Positions 8,207-15,144 of a stretch of 64,000 nucleotides of DNA are shown one piece after another (within the stretch, counting starts at the first letter, position 1; every line of letters begins with the position of its first letter). Source of the DNA: Candidatus Electrothrix communis. GTDB lineage: Bacteria; Desulfobacterota; Desulfobulbia; Desulfobulbales; Desulfobulbaceae. The stretch spans positions 3,797,501-3,861,500 of the forward strand of contig CP130629.1 in the NCBI GenBank assembly GCA_030644725.1. The letters run 5' to 3'. The translations under genes were made by a program, and so were the position numbers. The notes under the pieces are model-generated. The model searched no databases. It was not told where the DNA came from and worked only from the letters and a program-made list of their open reading frames with translations.

Positions 8207-9504
8207 TGAAGAACAACTCTCCCGCTCTTGCGTATTCACTTCAGGAAGCCCATGCAGCCATTGCTGCCGAGCTGAGCCCCTTAGAACAGGAGCAAGTACC
8301 TCTTGCTCAAGCCCTGGGACGCATTCTTGCAGCTTCCGTTTTTGCTGACCGCCCTAAACCCTCCTATAACCAATCGACCCGAGATGGTTTTGCTCTTGCC
8401 GAACAACCCCATTCCGCTGATGAGTTATCTGCTGAATTTCAGCTGAACGGTGAAGTTGCTGCCGGTTGCCTTGAACAACGGCAGGTTCAGCCTGGACAGG
8501 CGTATAGAATTATGACCGGAGCTCTGGTGCCTTGCGGCGCGGTCCGGGTTGTGCCCTTTGAGATTTGTCAAGAAAAAGGATCGAGGCTTTCTGTACCGCG
8601 AGAGGAACTGGCCCGAGAACAACTATACATTCGCCACCAGGGAAAAGATATTAAACAAGGCCAGCAATTGGTTGCTGCCGGAACCCGGCTTTGTCCCGAT
8701 CATCTGCTTCTGTTGGCAGAAAATGGTTCTCAGGAAATTCGGGTGTATCGATGTCCCAGAGTGGCAGTAATCTGTACCGGCAGTGAACTGGTAAAGAGTG
8801 GAGGGGAGCTCCTCCCTGGCCAAAAAATATCCAGTAACGGAGTGTTGCTGGCCGCCCTGTTACAGCAGGAAGGTTGTCATCTTGTGCGATCGGTAACGGT
8901 GGGGGATGATGCGGATATGATTATGACTCGTATTCAGCAGGTACTGGCCCGAGACAAACCGGACCTGCTGATCAGCACGGGCGGTATGGGACCGGGGAAA
9001 TTTGATCTAATGGAACAGGTCGTTGCCCGCCTTGGCGGAAAACCTGTGTATAATCGCCTGAAGGTACGTCCCGGCAAAGCAACGCTGTTTGCTCTGATCG
9101 ACAAGACCCCGCTCTTTGCTCTCCCCGGCCCGCCGCCTGCGGTCCGCCTCCTTTTTCATGAACTTGTTGTTCCGGGATTGCATCGTCTCCAAGGTTTACC
9201 GGAAAACGACATAACCTCTAGCGGATTAACTTCTAACGGATTAGTGGATGCGATCCTGACAGAACCTATGGGCATTCGTCAAACCGGGCATCTTGCTCTG
9301 AAAAACGCGGTGGCGACCTTATGCGGTGGTCGCGTACAGGTTCGTCCGGCAGGGAAGCTTGAGCCGATGAATGCGATCATCCATCTTACGTACAAGGCAG
9401 CTGAAAAAGCCGGGCGTGGCGAAACAGAGAAAAACCAGCAGGTGAAGATTCGGTTGGTCGGTCCCCTCTCCTCTCTCGTAGCGGAAAACGGTGTCAATAA
9501 ATGA
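8203..9504 (+). CDS. moeA: Molybdopterin molybdenumtransferase MoeA
   Basis: MoeA inserts molybdate or tungstate into adenylated molybdopterin, the last step of cofactor formation before dinucleotide attachment. The protein has the N-terminal start ALGRILAASVFADRPKPSYN followed by STRDGFAL (the usual N-x-S-x-M-D-G-Y/F-A region), the MoCF-binding motif STGGMGPGKFDLM where most family members have TGG-x-S-x-G-D, and NRLKVRPGKATLFA ... LFALPGPPPAV near the C-terminal domain. The total of 434 residues is slightly longer than usual, with a variable C-terminal beta domain. An in-frame ATG at 8149 would add 18 unlike residues, so I prefer 8203. The 3' end overlaps the converging acyltransferase gene by 11 bases. 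No other cofactor gene is next to it. Confidence 0.9.
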   Translation: MMKNNSPALAYSLQEAHAAIAAELSPLEQEQVPLAQALGRILAASVFADRPKPSYNQSTRDGFALAEQPHSADELSAEFQLNGEVAAGCLEQRQVQPGQAYRIMTGALVPCGAVRVVPFEICQEKGSRLSVPREELAREQLYIRHQGKDIKQGQQLVAAGTRLCPDHLLLLAENGSQEIRVYRCPRVAVICTGSELVKSGGELLPGQKISSNGVLLAALLQQEGCHLVRSVTVGDDADMIMTRIQQVLARDKPDLLISTGGMGPGKFDLMEQVVARLGGKPVYNRLKVRPGKATLFALIDKTPLFALPGPPPAVRLLFHELVVPGLHRLQGLPENDITSSGLTSNGLVDAILTEPMGIRQTGHLALKNAVATLCGGRVQVRPAGKLEPMNAIIHLTYKAAEKAGRGETEKNQQVKIRLVGPLSSLVAENGVNK

Positions 9505-10360
9505 AGCGCTCAAAATGATACCACTCAAAGGGGTGTTGCCGTAAGGCCTGCTCCAGTAAGTCAGCATACTGCTGAGCAGCCCGGTTGATGGCTGCGGCCC
9601 TGTCCTGCCGAGATTGGGCCTGCACAGTAATGGGATCGGACAGGGTAAAGGTAGAGCTCTTTCCTGTGCGAAAAGTGAAAAAGGCGAACAAGGGCGAACC
9701 AGAAACCAAGGCAAAGATAAACGGCGCTTCCGGAATATAGGCATCATGCCCGAGAAAGGTCACCCGCAACCTGCGCTGATCATGCCGCCACAGCCTGTCC
9801 CCGGCCAGGGACACCAGCCCGCCGGATTGGAGGAAACGAATCCCCTCCACAGCGGAAAAAGCCGCGTTCTCTCCCTGATCAACCCCGATAATGGTCACCC
9901 CAGATCGGCGCAGATCCTCTTTCTGGATGCGCTCCACCCCTTCTTTCTCCTTGACCCCCATATAGAGCAGCAAACGGAGATCTTCCTTTTGCCGTTTGAG
10001 TAAGGTGGCGGCCATTTCCCAATTACCGAGGTGGGACATCAGGAGGATGCCACCCTGTTTGCCGATCACCGCTTCCAGATTTTCCCAGCCCTGGGAAGTG
10101 AAATCAACGGGACGGGATCCATTCAGCAGTAACCGGTCAAAATGGATGGTGGTAAAATGCTGGTACTGCTGAAAGGTACACCAGAGATGATAGATTTTGC
10201 TCCGTTCTGGATACAGGGCAGCGTAGAAGCGGCGACTTTCCGGCATGTTTCGGGAAAAAAGGAAATAGCCAGCAGCGATAATCCGGGCGACAAGGGCGAA
10301 GAACCAGGAGCCGAAAATCCTGGATGTCCAAACAACCACTCTATACCAAAAACCATTCAT
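9494..10360 (-). CDS. LpxL/HtrB-family lipid acyltransferase
   Basis: A 288-residue membrane-anchored protein. The N-terminal hydrophobic stretch (FGSWFFALVARIIAAGYFLF) anchors it. The catalytic H-x4-E motif is HLGNWE in LLMSHLGNWEMAATLL. The following GVKEKEGVERIQ ... IRFLQSGGLVSLAGDRLW and the C-terminal PFEWYHFERF match lysophospholipid/lipid A acyltransferases of the WGR/AT fold. It transfers an acyl chain to a lipid or glycolipid at the inner membrane; the acceptor is unknown. Its start overlaps the stop of the upstream glycosyltransferase by 4 bases (ATGA). The same pair (GT2 plus LpxL-like acyltransferase) is fused or adjacent in aryl-polyene and ornithine-lipid-type clusters, so it may complete the aryl-polyene-type genes at 32-39 kb. 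Confidence 0.85.
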   Translation of the reverse strand: MNGFWYRVVVWTSRIFGSWFFALVARIIAAGYFLFSRNMPESRRFYAALYPERSKIYHLWCTFQQYQHFTTIHFDRLLLNGSRPVDFTSQGWENLEAVIGKQGGILLMSHLGNWEMAATLLKRQKEDLRLLLYMGVKEKEGVERIQKEDLRRSGVTIIGVDQGENAAFSAVEGIRFLQSGGLVSLAGDRLWRHDQRRLRVTFLGHDAYIPEAPFIFALVSGSPLFAFFTFRTGKSSTFTLSDPITVQAQSRQDRAAAINRAAQQYADLLEQALRQHPFEWYHFERFIY

Positions 10361-11082
10361 CGTCTCAGCGCCCTAAAAATCCTTTTCCATATCAAAACAC
10401 TAAAGGTTACGGAGTTGCGCCGGAAATCCAACCAGGGCTGAAAATGGCTCACCCGTACGCCCTTGGGCTGATAAACAACCCGGATGGGGACCTCCTTAAC
10501 GGCGAGTCCCTGCTGTCGGGCCTTGACCAGGATTTCCACCTCGAACTGATAGCGACGAGCCTGAACATCCAGGTGCAGGGCCTCCGGGAGTGGATAGAGC
10601 CTGAAACCGGATTGGGAGTCTGCCAGCAACGGGCCGCCTGCGGCCCATACCCAGAAATTGGAAAAACCGCGTCCAGAGCGGCTGGTCCAGGGGACATTGG
10701 CGTTTTCTTCCATGCCCTGCCGTCTGCCAATGACCAGGCAGCGTTCACTGTTCTGGACTGCTTGCAGCAAATTTTCCGCGTCTTCCGGCTGATGCTGCCC
10801 GTCGCCATCTAGGCTGACAGCCCAGTCATGCCCCTGTGCCTCTGCCGCCTTGAAACCGGTGAGGAGAGCAGCCCCTTTGCCCTGGTTTTCCGAGTGGCGG
10901 AGGACGGTGATGCCGTCAAGAGTTTTCAGGACTTCCGAGGTGGTGTCGGTGGAGCCGTCGTCAATCACAAAGATCGGGAAATTGAGTTGTCGGGCCTTAC
11001 GGACAACCTCGCCTATTTGCTTGCCGTGGTTGTAGACCGGGATAATTATGGCGAGGGACATGGGACGTACAGGCAATTTCAT
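10357..11082 (-). CDS. Glycosyltransferase family 2 (DPM-like)
   Basis: 241 residues with the GT-A fold hallmarks: SLAIIIPVYNHGKQIGEVVR, FVIDDGSTDTT (nucleotide-binding Asp), NQGKGAALLTGF, and the DxD metal site in VSLDGDGQHQPED. It is of the dolichyl-phosphate mannose synthase/polyprenyl glycosyltransferase kind and is cytoplasmic-facing. It has no C-terminal membrane domain, so it is soluble or peripheral. Start ATG 11082 overlaps the stop of the GH16 gene by 4 bases, and its own stop overlaps the acyltransferase start, so the three are one tightly coupled operon. An alternative start at MSLAII (11061) would shorten it by 7 residues. Confidence 0.9.
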   Translation of the reverse strand: MKLPVRPMSLAIIIPVYNHGKQIGEVVRKARQLNFPIFVIDDGSTDTTSEVLKTLDGITVLRHSENQGKGAALLTGFKAAEAQGHDWAVSLDGDGQHQPEDAENLLQAVQNSERCLVIGRRQGMEENANVPWTSRSGRGFSNFWVWAAGGPLLADSQSGFRLYPLPEALHLDVQARRYQFEVEILVKARQQGLAVKEVPIRVVYQPKGVRVSHFQPWLDFRRNSVTFSVLIWKRIFRALRR

Positions 11083-11891
11083 CGCTTTTCAAGCAAAAGG
11101 TACAGAATAGGCGCCAGGTTAGGTGTCGTTCTGATTTCGATTGAGTCAACAATCATCCCAAAAATTTGATTGGAATCCGCTGTTGCTGCGGGATGGAGTT
11201 CAGGATTATACGCCTGTTCCCATTCCGAGTCAGGGACCCAGGCATTGAAATGCATCTCCATGGGGATAGCTGGCACATGCTTTGTTTCTACTCTGATCAA
11301 ATTACCGTCCACAAACCAAGACACCTTATCCGTCTCCCATTTAATTTCATATACGTGGTAATCGGTTATTGTCCCTGACTCATAGAATGCAACTTGCGGA
11401 TGCCCGGCCCCGAGAGGTTCATTGCTGTAACTATTGGTCATTATCAAATCTGGTTTAGAAGTAACAAACTCAAAATCTATTTCATCATGCAGCATCATAC
11501 TTTCGGGCCTAAAAGCGAATAAAAAAATTCCTCCGACAATACCCGGTATTGCGCTATCCATTTTGGCGCGGACTTTAATATGGACATATCCTCTCGTTAA
11601 CGGAATAAGTTTAACGGTTTTCAGATCCGTGCCATAAAAATAATCTCCTGAAAAACCGTCCTCCGGGTTATAGGATTCGACCGTAATAATAATATTACCA
11701 TCCTTTATTTCTGGAAGAGGAGACTCTTTAAATGTTGTTGTACCGAGTATTCCCCCCTCCCAAAAAGAAAGATGCCACTTGTCCGTATCGACTGCATCTT
11801 GATTAAAGTCATCAGAAAACAGCATCTCGGCAGACGTAAAAGCTGGCCAGCTTACGACGAGATATGCCGATAACCATATTATATATCTCAT
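11079..11891 (-). CDS. Secreted glycoside hydrolase family 16 protein
   Basis: 270 residues. The N-terminal signal peptide (MRYIIWLSAYLVVSWPAFTSA) directs export. The GH16 active site is clear: HDEIDFEF, matching E-I-D-x-E with nucleophile and acid/base glutamates. Around it are DDFNQDAVDTDKWHL (typical GH16 start) and the late WFVDGNLIRVE ... MHFNAWVPD region. Family members cut beta-1,3/1,4-glucans, galactans or remodel beta-glucans; the substrate here is open. The C-terminus ends in NLAPILYLLLEKR, a hydrophobic tail also seen in the unrelated beta-helix protein at 17.8 kb. It is first gene of the operon with the GT2 and acyltransferase, so it may trim or remodel the glycan those two build. 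Confidence 0.85.
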   Translation of the reverse strand: MRYIIWLSAYLVVSWPAFTSAEMLFSDDFNQDAVDTDKWHLSFWEGGILGTTTFKESPLPEIKDGNIIITVESYNPEDGFSGDYFYGTDLKTVKLIPLTRGYVHIKVRAKMDSAIPGIVGGIFLFAFRPESMMLHDEIDFEFVTSKPDLIMTNSYSNEPLGAGHPQVAFYESGTITDYHVYEIKWETDKVSWFVDGNLIRVETKHVPAIPMEMHFNAWVPDSEWEQAYNPELHPAATADSNQIFGMIVDSIEIRTTPNLAPILYLLLEKR

Positions 11892-11935
11892 AATTAACGT
11901 TATGTAGCTGTGTGTTATTACAACTTTTCATCAAA

Positions 11936-12199
11936 AGACTTGTTCCTATTTAAAAACCAGATAATATCCCGATCAATTCAACCGGAGACACCTGAAGACT
12001 ATAAAAACACGCGACGACCGTCACCTGCGTGCCTTGACAGGATTAACGCAGGAACCCGGAAACGTCGTCCAGGAGGCTGCAGAAAAGGAGCATTGCCTTT
12101 GATGCGAGACAAGCTTCTGTTTGTTCTCTGTTATTTAAAAGTATATCCTACGTTCGACGTATTAGGGACTCTCAATCTTCGTTATTAAGGAACAAGTCT
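11936..12199 (+). mobile_element. Degraded insertion-sequence remnant with inverted ends (264 bp)
   Basis: The segment is bounded by inverted repeats AGACTTGTTCC (11936-11946) and GGAACAAGTCT (12189-12199). Inside, two frames give pieces of a transposase N-terminus of the IS5/ISL-like kind: KTRDDRHLRALTGLTQE (from about 12000) and, in another frame, MRDKLLFVLCYLKVYPTFDV (from 12101). The order and spacing are those of the family, but frames are broken and the catalytic part is gone. It is an internally deleted, MITE-like derivative. No clear target duplication flanks it. Confidence 0.6.
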
Positions 12200-12272
12200 A
12201 GTAATTAAAAGCTGCTCCCGCAAAGTACAAAGCCGGTATGCTCCGCACTCTTACCCATGCTGTTTTTGGCAA

Positions 12273-13253
12273 TTATTCAGTCAAACTATTAAACCGTTCC
12301 TCGCAGGAAAGCACCCGCTCTTTTGCTGCTTCAGCAAGTACCTGCTTGGCTGTGGCGACATCCTTTTGGATCTGTGCAGATAGCTCCTCAATCGAGTTGA
12401 ATTTCATTTCCCCACGTAAATAACGAAGCAGGTTGAGTCGGATGGGTTGACCGTAAATGTCTTTGTTGAAATCGAAAATATGTGTTTCAACAACCAGTTC
12501 ATTCTCTCCGAAAGTGGGGTTATAACCTATATTGGTAACGCTGCCGTACATCTTGCCGCCATACAGCACCTGGGTCACGTACACCCCTTTTTTTGGGCAG
12601 AGATCCTCTTCTGAGAGCTTCAGGTTTGCGGTGGGGAAACCGATCTCTGCTCCTCCCCGCTGTTTGCCCCGTTGCACCTCGCCGTGGATATGGTAGCAGC
12701 GACCGAGTAAATTGCGCACTTCGCTCATTCGCCCTTCCATGACCAGTTCCCGTATCCTGGTGCTGGAAACCAGCATTTCTTCTTCATAATGGGCTTCCAC
12801 CACGGTGACCGGAAAGCCTTTTTGTTCTCCTTGGCCACGGAGGAAATCAATATTTCCTTCTCTACCCCGGCCAAAGGCATAATCGTACCCGACCACCAAT
12901 TCGTGGACCCCTATGGTGTCACAGAGTATATTGTTGACGAAATCAGTGGCTGTCGTCTTGGCAAATTGCTCATCAAAGGGAAGGATGACCAAAACATCAA
13001 TTCCGGCCATGCGGATCAGCTCGATTTTCTGCCGGGTCGTTGAGATAAGTCTGATTCCATCCGGTCGCAGCACTTTCAGCGGATGCGGATCAAAGGTGAT
13101 AGCCACCGAGGTGCCGCCGGTACGCTTGGCCCGAATCGCCACCTCGTGAAATAGCAATTGGTGTCCCAGATGTACTCCGTCAAAATTGCCGATAGTGACC
13201 ACTGGGCGTTTAAAGGGTCTTTTGATTTCTTGTGTATTTCTATACAACTGCAT
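12273..13253 (-). CDS. ribF: Bifunctional riboflavin kinase / FAD synthetase
   Basis: RibF phosphorylates riboflavin to FMN and adenylates FMN to FAD. The 326 residues show the N-terminal nucleotidyltransferase with VVTIGNFDGVHLGHQLL (the HxGH-type site), FDPHPLKVL and the SSTRIRELVMEGR loop (S/T-S-x-x-R). The C-terminal flavokinase follows with RGKQRGGAEIGFPTANL and the catalytic NIGYNPTFGENELVVETHIFD region. Length is the usual one for a bacterial bifunctional enzyme. It is a single gene between a transposon remnant and tRNA-Leu. I see no FMN riboswitch upstream. Confidence 0.95.
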   Translation of the reverse strand: MQLYRNTQEIKRPFKRPVVTIGNFDGVHLGHQLLFHEVAIRAKRTGGTSVAITFDPHPLKVLRPDGIRLISTTRQKIELIRMAGIDVLVILPFDEQFAKTTATDFVNNILCDTIGVHELVVGYDYAFGRGREGNIDFLRGQGEQKGFPVTVVEAHYEEEMLVSSTRIRELVMEGRMSEVRNLLGRCYHIHGEVQRGKQRGGAEIGFPTANLKLSEEDLCPKKGVYVTQVLYGGKMYGSVTNIGYNPTFGENELVVETHIFDFNKDIYGQPIRLNLLRYLRGEMKFNSIEELSAQIQKDVATAKQVLAEAAKERVLSCEERFNSLTE

Positions 13254-13488
13254 ATGTATATGTGTTGCCTCGTTTGATCATGCGGGTCATTTTTTACTTT
13301 TCCGATGCATTCGACCGTTTCGGAAAAACAAGCATATTCCTTTTGGGCAAAACAGAATATGTACTCCAACCAGACAAAACCCGCAAACAGTTCATGTGTC
13401 CTTGAGAGAGACATATTCATTTTTTTATAAACAAGGATGAAAAAACAATTGACAGCACGCCAGAAATGAGGCATATTCCTTTCGCCGT

Positions 13489-13575
13489 GCCGAAGTGGCG
13501 GAATTGGTAGACGCGCTAGGTTCAGGGTCTAGTGGGCGTACGCTCGTGGGAGTTCGACTCTCCCCTTCGGCACCA
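13489..13575 (+). tRNA. tRNA-Leu (anticodon CAG)
   Basis: The cloverleaf is complete: acceptor GCCGAAG pairs with CTTCGGC (13565-13571), D-arm region TGGCGGAATTGGTAGACGCG, anticodon loop TTCAGGG with CAG, a class II long variable arm, and T-arm GGGAGTTCGACTCTCCC. A discriminator A and an encoded CCA end follow (13572-13575). Long variable arm plus CAG anticodon fixes it as leucine. Confidence 0.97.
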
Positions 13576-13605
13576 TATTTAGTTCCATCTCGTCTTTTGA
13601 CGTTT

Positions 13606-13640
13606 AACCCGTAGCCTTCATTGGTTGCGGGTTTTTTTTT
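13606..13640 (+). terminator. Rho-independent terminator after tRNA-Leu
   Basis: A stem AACCCG / CGGGTT (13606-13611 and 13628-13633) is followed directly by a run of nine T residues. It is placed 30 bases after the CCA end of the tRNA and points the same way. Confidence 0.75.
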
Positions 13641-14196
13641 GCTTTTTCTCTCTCATTCGTATCTCTTGTGCTCCACCCTTTGAAGTAAGAAGGCTGTCTG
13701 CTGCATCGTGCGAGATTTGCTGTTGGCAAGGAGATGCGATCATCTCTCGTAAATGAACTACGCAGTGAACTCAACCTGTTGCTTGGCAGGGGCGGAGAAG
13801 GAGGCGCTTGTGGTTCTCTCGTGAAAAAGGCCCCCTTCTCTGGGGAGGAGCAGGAGTAGATTATTCCTGTCGCCTTCCTAGGCGTTTCTGAACTCACTTT
13901 GTTACGATCATTCAAAATTAATTAAAATCACAATGTAAAAAAAACTGTACACAGGGTGTAGAAAACTGTACAGTGTTAGCGGATACAGGGTGAATCTGTA
14001 TTCATTCAGGGATGCAACAAGAAATACCTTATGCCGGGGCAGACACGCACCTGAAAAGGGATTTTATTTTTTGAAGGATTCATAATAGGTCGCCAGCTTA
14101 ATTTTTTTGTCTTCTGCCCCTAGGATCTGATGATGGTTGCGTCGTTGAGTGGCAGGTTCAATATAATGTAATTACTGTGTAAAGATGGGATGTATT
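13641..14196. other. Long intergenic stretch without a supported gene
   Basis: I find no gene on either strand. A minus-strand frame around 13604-13915 has the low-complexity Ser/Pro/Arg content of a chance frame. At 13945-13975 there is a repeated phrase (CTGTACA ... GGGTGTAG ... CTGTACAG) that forms an imperfect inverted repeat and could be a protein binding site. The last 100 bases lead into the first rhodanese gene and should hold its promoter, but I cannot pick -35 and -10 boxes with confidence. Confidence 0.5.
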
Positions 14197-14592
14197 ATGA
14201 GGGAAATATTCGGGCTGATCTTTGTCTATCTTCTTCTCGGTGCGACGTCACTGCTTGCTGCTGATGAGGTTCAATTTATGAGCGCTGAAGAGTTGAAGGC
14301 AAATCTCAATGCCGAAAACATATCTATTTTGGATGCTCGATCTGAAAGAGGCTGGAGTAACAGCGACGTTAAAATCCCCGGTGCCATACGGGCAACATGG
14401 GATAATTTTGATGAATGGTCTGTTTCTTTGCCAAAGGATAATACATTGGTCTTCTATTGCTCATGAGCGAACGAAAGAAGCAGTGCCAGGTTGGCACGCA
14501 GGTTCGTATCAAAAAGTTTTAGCGATGTCTACGTTCTTGAAGGGGGCTGGCGAAAATGGAGAGTCGACGATCTTCCGGTAGAAAAGAAGTAA
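14197..14592 (+). CDS. Secreted rhodanese-like protein with in-frame TGA, candidate selenoprotein
   Basis: From ATG 14197 the frame gives a signal peptide (MREIFGLIFVYLLLGATSLLA), a rhodanese fold start (ISILDARSERGW, VKIPGAI), then LVFYCS and a TGA at 14464-14466. Beyond the TGA the same frame continues with ANERSSARLARRF ... VYVLEGGWRKW and stops at TAA 14590. The total is 131 residues, against 132 in the paralogue directly downstream. The TGA (residue 90) aligns with Cys91 of the paralogue's YCAC loop, so C89-x0-U90 here would match C89-A-C91 there. A hairpin with G-G in the loop sits 23-24 bases after the TGA. Reading TGA as selenocysteine explains length, alignment and hairpin. The alternative is a recent nonsense mutation in a duplicate gene. 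An earlier in-frame ATG at 14185 would add four residues before the signal peptide. Confidence 0.7.
14464..14499 (+). promoter_or_regulatory. Candidate bacterial SECIS element
   Basis: After TGA 14464-14466 a stem GTGCC (14483-14487) pairs with GGCAC (14493-14497), closing the five-base loop AGGTT. The stem extends by two further pairs (GC 14480-14481 with GC 14498-14499) across a bulged A. Bacterial SECIS hairpins lie just behind the UGA with G residues in the apical loop at roughly 16-37 nt (E. coli fdhF has GGTCT); here the loop GG is at 23-24 nt. The downstream Cys paralogue has no such hairpin at the same place. Confidence 0.6.
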
Positions 14593-14702
14593 GTTTTCCT
14601 GCTTGCAGAGGTTGGCGTAATCCTGTGCCCCGTTGATGAGTTGAGACAGGCAGGAAAACAATAAAAAGGATCAGTAACTATTTTACTAAAGGAGAAAATG
14701 TT

Positions 14703-15101
14703 ATGAAAAACTTTCTACTGCTCGTTGTCGCGGTTTTATTGGGGATAGGAGGTGCTACTCAGGCATTTTCCGCTGAGATCCAAACCATAAGCAAAGAAGA
14801 GTTGAAATCCAAGCTTGGTTCTTATGAGTACACTGTTTTGGATGTGCGTAGCGACCATCATTGGAGTGCCAGTGAAAACAAAATTCCTGGAGCGATCCGT
14901 CTGTCAGGTGATAAACTGGACGTTTGGGCAGAAAATTTCCATAAAAATACACCGCTGGTCTTGTACTGTGCTTGTGAAGGCCTAGGGAGTAGCGGCAGAT
15001 TGGTCCGTCAGCTTATGGAGAAGGGGTTTACTCATGTCTATGCGCTCAGTGGCGGCTGGACCGAGTGGCTCATGAACAGCTACCCGGTTACCCACAAATA
15101 A
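14703..15101 (+). CDS. Secreted rhodanese-like protein (Cys form)
   Basis: 132 residues with a strong ribosome site (AAAGGAG, then ATG 14703). A signal peptide (MKNFLLLVVAVLLGIGGATQAFS) exports it to the periplasm. The single rhodanese domain has VLDVRSDHHW, KIPGAIRL and the active-site loop LYCACEGLGSSGR, followed by VYALSGGWTEWL. The CxC in the loop replaces the usual single cysteine and suggests a redox or persulfide-relay role, which is an inference. It is the tandem paralogue of the TGA-containing gene 110 bases upstream; the two share residues throughout, so they arose by duplication and may act together in periplasmic sulfur handling. The gene is followed by a 43-base gap and a converging gene. 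Confidence 0.9.
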   Translation: MKNFLLLVVAVLLGIGGATQAFSAEIQTISKEELKSKLGSYEYTVLDVRSDHHWSASENKIPGAIRLSGDKLDVWAENFHKNTPLVLYCACEGLGSSGRLVRQLMEKGFTHVYALSGGWTEWLMNSYPVTHK

Positions 15102-15144
15102 AACGAATAATAGCACGTTAAACCGGTCGCCCGGGTATCCGGCA

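Noticed and set aside
11910-12188. 92-codon frame as a real protein
   Set aside because: It is a frame through the IS remnant; the transposase-like pieces lie in two different frames.
13604-13915. Minus-strand frame of 103 codons behind tRNA-Leu
   Set aside because: Low-complexity Ser/Pro/Arg sequence, covers the tRNA terminator, no ribosome site.
14185-14466. The first rhodanese gene as a complete 93-residue protein or as a simple pseudogene
   Set aside because: A 93-residue product would end just after the first Cys of the active-site loop, and the sequence beyond the TGA is conserved with the paralogue to the very end; a Sec codon explains both better, though a recent nonsense mutation cannot be excluded.
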